Below the pieces are notes generated by a model. It worked only from the letters and a program-made list of their open reading frames with translations, did not search any database and had not been told where the DNA came from. Positions 1 through 8,379 of a stretch of DNA of 33,116 bases are shown in pieces (within the stretch, counting starts at the first letter, position 1; each line of letters opens with the position of its first letter). This DNA is from Deltaproteobacteria bacterium (GTDB taxonomy: Bacteria > Desulfobacterota > Dissulfuribacteria > Dissulfuribacterales > UBA3076). Both the position numbers and the translations under genes were made by a program. The stretch is from assembly GCA_003194485.1 (NCBI GenBank), contig PQXD01000020.1, positions 1 through 33,116 of the forward strand, written 5' to 3'.

Positions 1-69
1 CAAGCACAAATTCTGAAGGCCTTCGGCTATAAAATCAAAAAAGGGGTCTTACAAGAAGTCGGGAAGTAA
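1..69 (+). CDS. 3' end of an unidentified gene (partial)
   Basis: Frame 1 is open from the first base to a TAA at 67-69 and encodes 22 residues ending KKGVLQEVGK. The body of the gene lies outside the window. The basic tail with an ILKAFGYKIKKG stretch would fit the C-terminus of a transposase, but that is only an impression and no family can be assigned. The open frame is short enough to be chance. Confidence 0.3.
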   Translation, partial: QAQILKAFGYKIKKGVLQEVGK

Positions 70-265
70 TTGGTTGTTATTGCGAACTTTTATGGGGATC
101 AAATAGGGTTAACGGTTAAACTCCTGTCAAAGAGCTAAAATGTTACGAAAATAGAAATTTGGGGATGGTTCCACGCATTGTGATATATCCGAGATATTTG
201 TGGAATGTGCAAAACGATTTGAACCTCTGGAAAATCCGCCACAATGCATCCGGCAATATCCCGTA

Positions 266-288
266 GGGGCAGCCCCCGTGCCTGCCCC
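266..288. repeat. small GC-rich hairpin downstream of the activase gene
   Basis: GGGGCAG at 266-272 pairs with CTGCCCC at 282-288 around a 9-nt loop. It lies 45 bp beyond the activase stop codon, in the 263-bp gap 70-332 that otherwise shows nothing recognisable. It resembles the short GC-rich hairpins scattered between genes in many bacteria. It has no T-tract, so it is not called a terminator. Confidence 0.4.
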
Positions 289-332
289 GGAGGCTCGTTT
301 TGACAGTTCCTCCCAGCACAGGATATTGATGG

Positions 333-3300
333 TTACAAGCTGATTTTGCGCCTAATATTCCTCGCTTTTTCCCACATCCCCAGGCCGGACACCCATGCCC
401 TCCATTTTTCAACGTCCAATGATACGTAATTATTGAAAGCATATAGTTCGCGCGGCAATATATTGGGGATGGTAAAGTGCCTGATTGTTCCCGGCCCGAT
501 CACCGCTTCCCCGTCACGGGCAAGCCGCTCTCGTGCTCCCATAACCATGAAATGCAGTCGATTTAGTATGTTTACCTCACTTGCCCCCGCGTCCATATCG
601 AGCGAAAGCAAATTAAAATCAGGGAACATTTCCTTGAGTTTTTTCTCCATCCCCCTCCCCGTAATGTGATTGGAGATGCAACCGAACGGCTGCAGGCAGA
701 CAATGTTGCTGATCCCTTCATTGGATATGGCGATCATTTCGGCCGTCAATAACCACCCCTCGCCGAACTGGTTGGCCAGGCCGACCACCTTGCCGGTGAT
801 TTCAGCCAGTTTTCTCAGGTCGTGAGATTTTCGGTAAAAGCGAAATTCCTGCATACACGATTCAATATGACCAAGGTAGTAATTTGAGTAAATTTCCAGC
901 AGTCTGAATCTGATCCGGTCGACAAAAGAACGTTTAAACAACGCCTCCTGGTCATATGTTTCGTTGATAAATCGTTGGGCAAAAAAACTCTGTAAGGGAG
1001 GAAGGACCACTTCCACCCCTTGGCCGGAAAGCCATTCGATGATATTCATATTGGCAAAAAAGTTGTATTTGACGAAAATTTCGCCCACGATTCCGATTCT
1101 GGGAATGGATCCGTTGTTGATTTCAATCCTGTTGAAGTCTTCAACCGCCTCTTGGAGAAGATTAAGCAGAAAACGGTAATCGGCGTTCTCGATGCCTGCC
1201 TCCATTTTGGTGAGGTATTCGCTATGCAGGGCCTTGGACCTTCCAGGCACCTTTTCCCTGACCACGGTGGACAGGTACATATTGGCCAACGGATCAGCAA
1301 AAATAATTCCCAGGGCCAGACGTTTGACCAATTTTTTTGTATCGATTTCAAATCCCGGTTGGGGATTGATTTCCTCATTGGATATGGCGATGACCGGGAC
1401 ATCACTCAGATTGGCGGCGGCAAGTCCTTTTTTGACGAGAGATACGTAAGAGGATGCCCTACATTGACCGCCGGTCTGAATCAGAATAACCGCAGTGTTT
1501 TGAGGATCGTACCGGCCTGATTGAAAGGCCTTGATAATGTCGCCGGCGACCAGGATAGAGGGGTAGCACATGTCATTGTTAACGGTTTTAAGACCCAAGT
1601 CAACTGAGGTCTTGTCCTGAGGCGGCAGCACATCCACACGGAAGCCTAAAGGCCTGAAGGCAGCGGGTAAGAGTGGTGAATAGAAAGGGGAAAAATATGG
1701 TGCGATCAGGGTCCTTTTTTGGTCTTCGGCCATGAATATCCGGTTTGTTTTCTTTTGATCGGCCACAGTCGCCTGTGGTTTGTTGTCATTTTTTTTCACC
1801 GCATCCAACATGGAGCGCAGCCTGATCCTGATCGCGCCCAGGTTGGCAATTTCATCAATCTTGATCAGAGTGTAAACCTTTCCGCTGTGCCGGATAATTT
1901 CCCTGACCTCGTCGGCAGCGATAGCATCCGGCCCGCAGCCGAAAGAGGTTATGTGCACCAGTTGGACATTGCGATTTTGATTAACCCACTTGGCCGCAGC
2001 ATACAACCTGTTGGTATAGCTCCACTGGGTCAGCACATTGACATCATCCAGGGATACCTGATCGGCCTTTAAAGGAATGGAATTTTCGCTGACAACATCA
2101 ACCCCCAGTTCGGTCAGGAGGTTTGGGATGCCGTGGTTGATAAGTGGATCTATGTGATAAGGCCGTCCGGCAAGGACAACTACGATCCGCCGTTTTTTTT
2201 CGGCATCGGTTATCAGGGCTTTTGTACCGGCCCTGAGTTTTTCCTTGTAAGCCTTTTGGGCGTCCACTCCTTTCTTCACCCCCAGAGACACCGTCCGGTA
2301 ATCTATTCCAAACGGCTTAAAAAATAGATAAAGCTGATCCCTTAACAGGTTCAGTCTTTTGAAGCTGACGGCCGGATTATCAAGTGGAATTCCATGCTTC
2401 CCCGCGGGATCAATGGCGCTTTTCAACAGGTCCGGATATCCGGTAATGACCGGACAGTTAAAACTGTTCAAGGCATCGTCATGTTCCTGTTGTTCATAAA
2501 CCACTGTGGGATAGAATATCCTGTCCACTTTTTTTTCAATAAGATCGAAAATGTGACCGTGGGCAAGCTTGGCTGGAAAACAGATGTTTTCCGACATGAC
2601 CGTGGGTGCACCCTTTTCGTAAAGTTTGAAGTCGGAAGGGGAGGAAAGAGCTACCCTGAACCCGCAAGTGGTCAAAAAAGCACACCAGAACGGAAAGTTT
2701 TCATACATGTTCATGCAGCGGGGGATGCCATAGGTGAGAACCGGCTCCTTTTCCGGTTCCATCTTTTGGTCAAATAAGAACTTTATCTGTTCATTGATCA
2801 GATTTTTCCCCTTGTGTTCTATGTCGGGATTGTTGCTGAAATGCCGCTCACAACGGTTCCCTGTATAAAAACGGTTTCTGTTGGCGAACGTAAGCTGCAA
2901 GACATTACATCTGTTCTCGCAACCATTGCAACGGATTTCCTTTTTGGAAAAGTCAGTTCCACTTTCCATGTCCTCAAAGGTGGTAAAAGAACTTGCTTTA
3001 CCTGATCTGCTGCGATGATTTGAAAGGGCGGTCAGGGCCGTGCCATAGGCACCCATCAATTCGGAAATATCCGGTCTGACAACCTTTTTGTTGAATAAAA
3101 GCTCTAAGGCGCGCAGCACGGCAGGATTGCGGAATGTCCCTCCCTGGGCAACGATCTTGTTTCCCAAGACGTCGGTGTTCTTTAATTTGAGCACCTTGTA
3201 CAGCGCATTTTTGATGACCGAATAGGCCAGTCCGGCTGAAATATCGGCGATCGTCGCATCCTCCCCGATTGCCTGTTTGACCTTGGAATTCATGAAGACA

Positions 3301-4781
3301 GTACATCGGGTCCCCAGATCAAAAGGTGAATTTTTTTCACAGGCGATTTTGGCAAATTCCTGAACAGTGTATCCCAACGAGTTGGCAAATGTTTCAATAA
3401 AAGAACCGCATCCCGATGAGCAAGCTTCATTGACCTGGATTTCTGACACGGCGTGATTCCGGACATAGATTGCCTTCATGTCCTGGCCGCCGATATCCAA
3501 AATAAAGGAGACATCAGGTTCAAGATGTCGAGCTGCCCTGTAGTGCGCTATAGTCTCAACTACGCCGTCATTTAAGCCAAAAGCCGCTTTGATCAGGCAT
3601 TCACCATAACCGGTGGCGGCTGTCCGCACGATACGAGGGCCAAAACCGACTGTTGCGAATTTTCCCCTGAACTCGGCCATCCCATTTTTTGCCGCCTGGA
3701 TTGGATCACCATTATTGGCGCCGTAATAGCCAAGTACAAACTTTCCATCCTCATCGACCAGGACAATCTTGGTAGTTGTTGACCCGGAATCGATCCCTAA
3801 AAAAAGATTTTTCCCGTTTACCGCAGCCAAATCAATTCTGGGGACTCGACTTTGTGCATGCCGTTCCTGCCACAGATTAAAATCAGCTTTGTTTGTAAAC
3901 AGGGGCGGCAGCCTTTTGGTGCCGCTCGTTGTTTGCCCGCCCGCGCCATTTGCCGGTATTGATAAAAAGTTACTGATTTTGGCCTGGCAGGGGTTTCCGT
4001 TCCGGACCATGGCCGCGCCCATGGCGGGAAGCAGTTCCGGATGCTCCGGAATGATCAGGCCATCCGGATTCTCAATGCCAAGCAGATTCACAAAGGCCTT
4101 GCGCAGCTCCGGGTTGAAAGTCAGCGGGCCGCCGCCGAAGAGTATTTTTTCTTTAATATCCCGGCCCCTGGACAGGGCGGTGATTACCTGCAGGGCAACC
4201 GCATTAAATATGGAGGCAGCAATATCTTCCCTGGATACATGGCGGCTAAACAATGCCTGTATATCGGTCTTGGCAAAGACGCCGCAGCGGGAGGCAATAG
4301 GGTAAATGTCCGTTGATTTTTTGGCCAGCGTGTTTAGCTCCGCCACCTTAACAGCCAAAAGAACGGCCATTTGATCGATGAAAGCGCCGGTTCCCCCTGC
4401 ACAACTGCCGTTCATCCGGATGTCGGGACGAAAATGTTCGTCGAAAAATACGATCTTGGAGTCTTCTCCGCCGATTTCAATAAAAGTTCTGACTTCAGGA
4501 AAAGTTTTCTCTATAAAGTGAGCTGAGGCCACTACTTCCTGGACAAATGGCAGCCCGAAGGTTTCGGCCACGCCCATCCCCGCAGATCCGGTAACCGCCA
4601 GATCAAGCACCACGTCGCCCAAATCTCCAACGGCCTCTTCCATGATACCCCGTGCGGTTTCCACTGTTTTGGCCTGATGACGCCGGTAGCGAGAAAAAAT
4701 AACCTTGCCGTTCTCATCTAATACGACTGCCTTGGCAGTTGTTGAGCCGATATCAATTCCAGCAAAATAGGCATTATCCAC
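333..4781 (-). CDS. giant BadF/BadG/HgdC-type CoA-dehydratase/reductase activase
   Basis: Encodes about 1482 residues. Two tandem ASKHA ATPase domains are visible: the first begins GIDIGSTTAK, with GGEDSK and the cluster-cysteine region NGSCAGGTGAF; the second begins GIDSGSTTTK near residue 330, with GGQDMK and NEACSSGCGSF. A cysteine-rich segment (RCNGCENRC, near residue 620) opens a long C-terminal half of the DUF2229/HgdB-like type. Known relatives use ATP and a [4Fe-4S] cluster bridging a dimer to inject low-potential electrons into 2-hydroxyacyl-CoA dehydratases or benzoyl-CoA reductases. This large form has no settled substrate. The GTG at 4781 is preferred because CAGGAG lies 9 nt upstream; an ATG at 4811 is in frame without a clear site. 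The gene overlaps the upstream HD gene by 8 bp, so the two are probably co-transcribed. Confidence 0.9.
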   Translation of the reverse strand: MDNAYFAGIDIGSTTAKAVVLDENGKVIFSRYRRHQAKTVETARGIMEEAVGDLGDVVLDLAVTGSAGMGVAETFGLPFVQEVVASAHFIEKTFPEVRTFIEIGGEDSKIVFFDEHFRPDIRMNGSCAGGTGAFIDQMAVLLAVKVAELNTLAKKSTDIYPIASRCGVFAKTDIQALFSRHVSREDIAASIFNAVALQVITALSRGRDIKEKILFGGGPLTFNPELRKAFVNLLGIENPDGLIIPEHPELLPAMGAAMVRNGNPCQAKISNFLSIPANGAGGQTTSGTKRLPPLFTNKADFNLWQERHAQSRVPRIDLAAVNGKNLFLGIDSGSTTTKIVLVDEDGKFVLGYYGANNGDPIQAAKNGMAEFRGKFATVGFGPRIVRTAATGYGECLIKAAFGLNDGVVETIAHYRAARHLEPDVSFILDIGGQDMKAIYVRNHAVSEIQVNEACSSGCGSFIETFANSLGYTVQEFAKIACEKNSPFDLGTRCTVFMNSKVKQAIGEDATIADISAGLAYSVIKNALYKVLKLKNTDVLGNKIVAQGGTFRNPAVLRALELLFNKKVVRPDISELMGAYGTALTALSNHRSRSGKASSFTTFEDMESGTDFSKKEIRCNGCENRCNVLQLTFANRNRFYTGNRCERHFSNNPDIEHKGKNLINEQIKFLFDQKMEPEKEPVLTYGIPRCMNMYENFPFWCAFLTTCGFRVALSSPSDFKLYEKGAPTVMSENICFPAKLAHGHIFDLIEKKVDRIFYPTVVYEQQEHDDALNSFNCPVITGYPDLLKSAIDPAGKHGIPLDNPAVSFKRLNLLRDQLYLFFKPFGIDYRTVSLGVKKGVDAQKAYKEKLRAGTKALITDAEKKRRIVVVLAGRPYHIDPLINHGIPNLLTELGVDVVSENSIPLKADQVSLDDVNVLTQWSYTNRLYAAAKWVNQNRNVQLVHITSFGCGPDAIAADEVREIIRHSGKVYTLIKIDEIANLGAIRIRLRSMLDAVKKNDNKPQATVADQKKTNRIFMAEDQKRTLIAPYFSPFYSPLLPAAFRPLGFRVDVLPPQDKTSVDLGLKTVNNDMCYPSILVAGDIIKAFQSGRYDPQNTAVILIQTGGQCRASSYVSLVKKGLAAANLSDVPVIAISNEEINPQPGFEIDTKKLVKRLALGIIFADPLANMYLSTVVREKVPGRSKALHSEYLTKMEAGIENADYRFLLNLLQEAVEDFNRIEINNGSIPRIGIVGEIFVKYNFFANMNIIEWLSGQGVEVVLPPLQSFFAQRFINETYDQEALFKRSFVDRIRFRLLEIYSNYYLGHIESCMQEFRFYRKSHDLRKLAEITGKVVGLANQFGEGWLLTAEMIAISNEGISNIVCLQPFGCISNHITGRGMEKKLKEMFPDFNLLSLDMDAGASEVNILNRLHFMVMGARERLARDGEAVIGPGTIRHFTIPNILPRELYAFNNYVSLDVEKWRAWVSGLGMWEKARNIRRKISL

Positions 4782-5805
4782 TTTTTTTGTCTCCTGATTC
4801 CGAACGAACATAGATGATGGCTGCCTTTGCGGTTTTGCCTTGTCTCTTCACGCTCACATAATCTCTTGCAGAACAAAATGTATCTACAAGAGAAACGATC
4901 AAGGACTCCATGTAACGCGGTGGGATAATGGTGAGCGGCCACATGTGTTTTTTGATAATATCCTCTTCTTTTTTGGAAAGATGTGTTATTTTACGCGCGT
5001 TTTTCAGGGCAATATTATGGTGCCGGAAGGCGTGCAGCCTTGGACCTTCATGCAGCCAGTCATAATAGAAAAAATCGTGCAGTAATGCGCCCCTGATAAT
5101 CGCCTCACAGTCCAGGGAAAACCGCTTACCCCAGAGAAAGCTTAAGTAAGCTACCTCCTTTACATGGTCTAACCTTGTCTTATCCCTGTGGTGTTTGCAC
5201 TGTGAAAGTTTTTTCACCATTGGATCTTCAAGCAGCGGCCTTGCTTTGTTTATGAATTGTGTCTCCGTCAAGGTTTTCTCTTCCGGCGTCATACTGAGAA
5301 AACTCCTGATTGAAACCGTCAGGAAATCCACCAACATTATTGAAACCGTCATTCCCGCAAAGAGGCCTTTGAAAGCCGATGAAAGCCGGTTGAGAATATC
5401 TTGATATGGTGGCAATATGAGATATTCAAAAGCAAATGCCAGTAATATCCAGTAAACAGAAAATTTAAGGCAGATATGTCCTTTATAATTAAACCGCTGA
5501 TCCGAATAGTCCCAAAGACGGGTCTGAAAAAAGTATTGGGCAATAAGTCCTGAACTCAGTTCAAGTCCGGTTGTAATAACAAAATAGGCGAGTGCTTTAG
5601 TGGCCAAATTGGATTCCCGCAACAGGGAAACCGTTCCCATGAGTATCAAGGCGCCCGTGCCGTAAAGGATGAGATACGGTCCCTTTAAGAGACCGGGGTT
5701 GACGAACCGCCTGTCACGCACAGAACGATAGGAGACCTCAAGCATCCATCCAAGAATGGAAAAGAAGGAAAAAGAAAAAATTATGCTCAGAATATCAGGC
5801 TTCAT
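4774..5805 (-). CDS. putative membrane protein (ABC_trans_CmpB-like) fused to an HD domain
   Basis: A 343-aa protein. Residues 1-165 are hydrophobic with several membrane segments and conserved features GWMLEV and GPYLILYGTGA, typical of the PF06541 putative ABC-transporter type IV family. Residues 200-330 form a cytosolic HD domain with H214, the H243-D244 pair, the HH at 262-263 and H287, consistent with a metal-dependent hydrolase. The joined architecture is unusual and the substrate is unknown. The frame ends 8 bp inside the activase gene, implying an operon. The start ATG has no strong ribosome site, and a dispersed repeat begins 7 bp upstream, so the promoter probably lies within or beyond that repeat. 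Confidence 0.75.
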   Translation of the reverse strand: MKPDILSIIFSFSFFSILGWMLEVSYRSVRDRRFVNPGLLKGPYLILYGTGALILMGTVSLLRESNLATKALAYFVITTGLELSSGLIAQYFFQTRLWDYSDQRFNYKGHICLKFSVYWILLAFAFEYLILPPYQDILNRLSSAFKGLFAGMTVSIMLVDFLTVSIRSFLSMTPEEKTLTETQFINKARPLLEDPMVKKLSQCKHHRDKTRLDHVKEVAYLSFLWGKRFSLDCEAIIRGALLHDFFYYDWLHEGPRLHAFRHHNIALKNARKITHLSKKEEDIIKKHMWPLTIIPPRYMESLIVSLVDTFCSARDYVSVKRQGKTAKAAIIYVRSESGDKKSG

Positions 5806-5811
5806 CTTGTA

Positions 5812-5989
5812 TAACCGTTCACGGGGTTACAACGCCCGTTTTGCCGCAACCCACCGGACTGTAAGCGTTTACAGGGTGCTGCAGATGCGAGGCGGAGGGT
5901 ACGCAGGCGTACTTCCTGTACTTCAAGTGCCTGACCTGCCTGCCGGCAGGCAGGCAACAAAGCAGATGCGGTGTCCTGTGAACGCTTAC
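5812..5989. repeat. REP/MITE-like repeat, copy A, with long inverted arms
   Basis: 5812-5876 matches 8229-8293 over 65 bp with nine mismatches. Its last 16 bases (5861-5876) pair with 5974-5989 as an inverted repeat with two mismatches. Between the arms, GCAGATGCG occurs twice (5881 and 5962), there is a GTACG/CGTAC hairpin near 5900, and a perfect 20-bp palindrome (CCTGCCTGCC and its complement) lies at 5935-5954. No coding signal is evident. The element fills the gap between tetR and the HD-fusion gene. Confidence 0.7.
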
Positions 5990-6024
5990 CATCTTGTGAA
6001 TTTTAATCCGTGTAGTTTAGGTGC

Positions 6025-6612
6025 TTACCCGGCACTTTTCTCAACCACCAGCCCGGAAAAAAGGAGGTTCAATAATTCAGTAAGATAATGTTCAATTTCT
6101 TCTTCGCTCTCTTGAATCAGCCAGTTAAGTTCAAACCCTCTCAATGCATAACCAATGGATTTGGCGGAAAGGAAGGCATCGTTTAACCGGAATACCCCTT
6201 TTTCTATACCTTCCCTCAAAATTGAGTCGATGATATTAACCTCTCGTTCAAAAAAATCGTTTCGAATGTTCTCGGCAGCAGGCAAATATTTCCCTACTCC
6301 TTCCCGATCCAGGTTAAGGATATTTATCGCCTGACGCATATATTGGAATTTGGCGCGAAAAAAGGCAGCAAATTTCGCTTCCGGTGAAATTTCCTTACCC
6401 ACAGATAATGATATTTTTTTTAAAAGCTCATCTGTTTCCCGGCTAAGAACTTCCAGATAAACCCGATCTTTGCTCCCGAAATAGTTATAGATGGTACCCT
6501 TGGCCACTCTTGCCATGCGAGCAATCTCATCAAGGCTTGTCTTTCTGGGACCGTATCGGGCGAATACCTTTTTTGCGGCTGTTAATACGGCCTCCAACTT
6601 TTCCTGCTTCAT
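6025..6612 (-). CDS. TetR family transcriptional regulator
   Basis: A 195-aa repressor-type protein. The N-terminal helix-turn-helix region is clear: VFARYGPRKTSLDEIARMARVAKGTIYNYFGSKD, followed by a helical ligand-binding and dimerisation domain. The ATG at 6612 matches the usual start of the family (MKQEKLEAVLTAAKKVF) and has a weak AAAGG upstream. The longer in-frame extension to 6693 would run through the palindromic regulatory region and is rejected. It is divergent from the aldehyde dehydrogenase gene, so by the usual logic it probably represses itself and that gene. The ligand cannot be read from sequence but may be an aldehyde, acyl or aromatic compound. Confidence 0.9.
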   Translation of the reverse strand: MKQEKLEAVLTAAKKVFARYGPRKTSLDEIARMARVAKGTIYNYFGSKDRVYLEVLSRETDELLKKISLSVGKEISPEAKFAAFFRAKFQYMRQAINILNLDREGVGKYLPAAENIRNDFFEREVNIIDSILREGIEKGVFRLNDAFLSAKSIGYALRGFELNWLIQESEEEIEHYLTELLNLLFSGLVVEKSAG

Positions 6613-6636
6613 GGTTTTTTTACCTTTGTTATAACT

Positions 6637-6680
6637 TTTTGAACTAATATAGTTTTTCAGTTCAAAATTTAAGAAAAACT
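6637..6680. promoter_or_regulatory. overlapping palindromes, candidate TetR operator
   Basis: TTTTGAACT (6637-6645) and AGTTCAAAA (6659-6667) form a perfect 9-bp inverted repeat with a 13-bp spacer. AGTTTTTC (6651-6658) and GAAAAACT (6673-6680) form a second perfect 8-bp inverted repeat interleaved with it. Both lie in the divergent region between tetR (start 6612) and the aldehyde dehydrogenase (start 6742). A TATACT box at 6705-6710 could be the -10 of the rightward promoter. Operator function is inferred from position and symmetry. Confidence 0.55.
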
Positions 6681-6741
6681 GATGGAGTGTCAAGGGGGAA
6701 AGAGTATACTATCGAATTGAATGCCGATGAGGAGAACCATC

Positions 6742-8205
6742 ATGACCGAGTTTATGGCGGCATCACCGCATCATGTGACAAAAAATCGCGCGGTCGCCCC
6801 GTTGATCGACGAGATGGATCTGATTTTTCAGGCCCAGAAAGAGGCCTTTCATAAGGCACCGATGCCGGATGCTCAAGAGCGAATTACCCATTTAAACCGG
6901 CTCAAAATCGCCATGATCCGCTATCAGGACCGGATTGTCCGGGCCATTGATGAAGATTTCAGCGGCCGGGCCCGTGATGAAACCCTGATTGGCGAGTTTT
7001 TTCCCTCGGTCGAAGGCATCCGGTATGCGGCCAAACGCATCCGCCGCTGGATGAAACCCCAACGGCGACGCATGGCCCTGATGTTCCAGCCGGGCCGGGC
7101 CCGGATCATCTATCAGCCGCTCGGGGTGGTGGGGATTATCGCGCCGTGGAATTATCCGCTGTATTTGACAGTCAGCCCGCTGACCGCGGCCCTGGCCGCC
7201 GGCAACCGGGTCATGATCAAGATGAGCGAATACACCCCGAAAACTGCCGAAATTGTCCGGCAGATGCTCGCCGATACGTTCAAGCAGGACCATGTGGCAG
7301 TTGTTACCGGAGGTGCCGGCTTGGCGGCGGCATTTTCCGCAAAACCATGGAATCACCTGCTGTTTACCGGGTCAACCGCTGTAGGCCGCCATGTCATGCG
7401 GACTGCGGCCGAAAACCTGACCCCGGTCACTCTGGAACTGGGGGGCAAATCCCCGGCCATCATCGGCCCGGACACCCCGGTGGCTGAGGCGGCCGAACGG
7501 ATCGCCTTCGGCAAGGCTTTTAATGCCGCACAGACGTGCGTTGCACCGGATTACGTATTCTGCCCCCGGCCGCACGTGAACCGGTTTGTGGCGTCGTTTC
7601 AAAGGTGTGTGGCAAACATGTATCCGACCATGGAAACCAATGCCGATTACACATCGATTATCAATTCGCGCCGGCATGAGCGCCTGCAGCAACTGATAGC
7701 GGATGCAAAAGCAAAAGGCGCCCGGGTGGATGTCATCAACCCGGCCGGAGAGGCGTTTGCCGATACCCGGAAAATGCCGATCTATGTATTGCGTGATGTC
7801 ACCGAAGACATGAGTGTCATGCAGGAAGAAATTTTCGGCCCCATTTTACCGGTGATGCCGTATGATGCGCTGGCCGATGCGGTGGCCTATGTCAATGCCC
7901 ATCCCCGGCCCCTGGCACTTTATTATTTCGGTTATACCCGACAACACAGGGATTACATCCTGGACCAGACCCATTCCGGCGGCGTTCTATTCAACGATAC
8001 CCTGATCCATGCGGCTCAGGATGATCTGCCTTTCGGTGGGGTGGGCGCGTCCGGCATGGGGCGCTATCATGGCCGGGAAGGCTTTATCACCTTTTCCAAT
8101 CCCAGGGGCGTGGTGTTCAAACCGCGGTTTAACAGCTCAAAAATGATTTATCCACCTTATAACCGGCCTATCCATCGATTAATTTACAAGCTTTTTCTGC
8201 GATAG
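6742..8205 (+). CDS. aldehyde dehydrogenase, coniferyl-aldehyde dehydrogenase type
   Basis: A 487-aa NAD(P)-dependent aldehyde dehydrogenase that oxidises an aldehyde to the acid. Visible motifs are the cofactor-binding APWNYPLYL and FTGSTAVG, the general base in LELGGKSP (E232), the nucleophile in AAQTCVAPDY (C266) and the late EEIFGPILPV motif. The overall pattern, including the FGGVGASGMGRYHG ending, fits the coniferyl aldehyde dehydrogenase (CalB-like) group. The ATG at 6742 is preferred over 6721 because TGAGGAGA at 6728-6735 gives a strong ribosome site at good spacing. The C-terminal YPPYNRPIHRLIYKLFLR tail is basic and hydrophobic and may associate with the membrane, an inference only. 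The gene is divergent from a TetR regulator; the physiological aldehyde is unknown. Confidence 0.92.
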   Translation: MTEFMAASPHHVTKNRAVAPLIDEMDLIFQAQKEAFHKAPMPDAQERITHLNRLKIAMIRYQDRIVRAIDEDFSGRARDETLIGEFFPSVEGIRYAAKRIRRWMKPQRRRMALMFQPGRARIIYQPLGVVGIIAPWNYPLYLTVSPLTAALAAGNRVMIKMSEYTPKTAEIVRQMLADTFKQDHVAVVTGGAGLAAAFSAKPWNHLLFTGSTAVGRHVMRTAAENLTPVTLELGGKSPAIIGPDTPVAEAAERIAFGKAFNAAQTCVAPDYVFCPRPHVNRFVASFQRCVANMYPTMETNADYTSIINSRRHERLQQLIADAKAKGARVDVINPAGEAFADTRKMPIYVLRDVTEDMSVMQEEIFGPILPVMPYDALADAVAYVNAHPRPLALYYFGYTRQHRDYILDQTHSGGVLFNDTLIHAAQDDLPFGGVGASGMGRYHGREGFITFSNPRGVVFKPRFNSSKMIYPPYNRPIHRLIYKLFLR

Positions 8206-8228
8206 GTCACCCGATGTTTGAAAAAGAG

Positions 8229-8293
8229 TAACCGTTGACGGGATTACAACGCCCGTTTTACCGAAACCTACCGAACTGTGAGCGTTCACAGGA
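8229..8293. repeat. dispersed 65-bp repeat, copy B
   Basis: This segment is 86% identical to 5812-5876 in the same orientation and equal in length (nine substitutions, no gaps). Each copy holds an ACGGG...CCCGT mini-hairpin and ends near GAGCGTTCACAGG or its variant. Copy B lacks the second inverted arm seen downstream of copy A. The two copies bracket the tetR / aldehyde dehydrogenase pair. Confidence 0.7.
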
Positions 8294-8333
8294 AATCTTT
8301 GTAAGATTTGCATTCATTCCATCAGGTTAAACA

Positions 8334-8365
8334 CGGACGACCAGGTAATGATGTATGGTCGTCCG
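8334..8365. terminator. shared hairpin between convergent genes
   Basis: CGGACGACCA (8334-8343) and TGGTCGTCCG (8356-8365) form a perfect 10-bp stem with a 12-nt loop. AAAC/GTTT pairs continue outside a single mismatch. It lies between the convergent aldehyde dehydrogenase (ends 8205) and the exported coiled-coil gene (ends 8380), so it could terminate both. Neither side has a strong T-run, so efficiency is uncertain. Confidence 0.55.
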
Positions 8366-8379
8366 GGTTTCAGACATCC

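Noticed and set aside
143-442. 99-codon minus-strand frame beyond the activase stop
   Set aside because: It overlaps the activase C-terminus in another frame, includes the GC-rich hairpin, and shows no domain or ribosome site.
5935-5954. Perfect 20-bp palindrome as a regulator operator or attachment site
   Set aside because: It lies inside a REP-like repeat and is a simple iteration of CCTG/CAGG, so it is better explained as part of that element.
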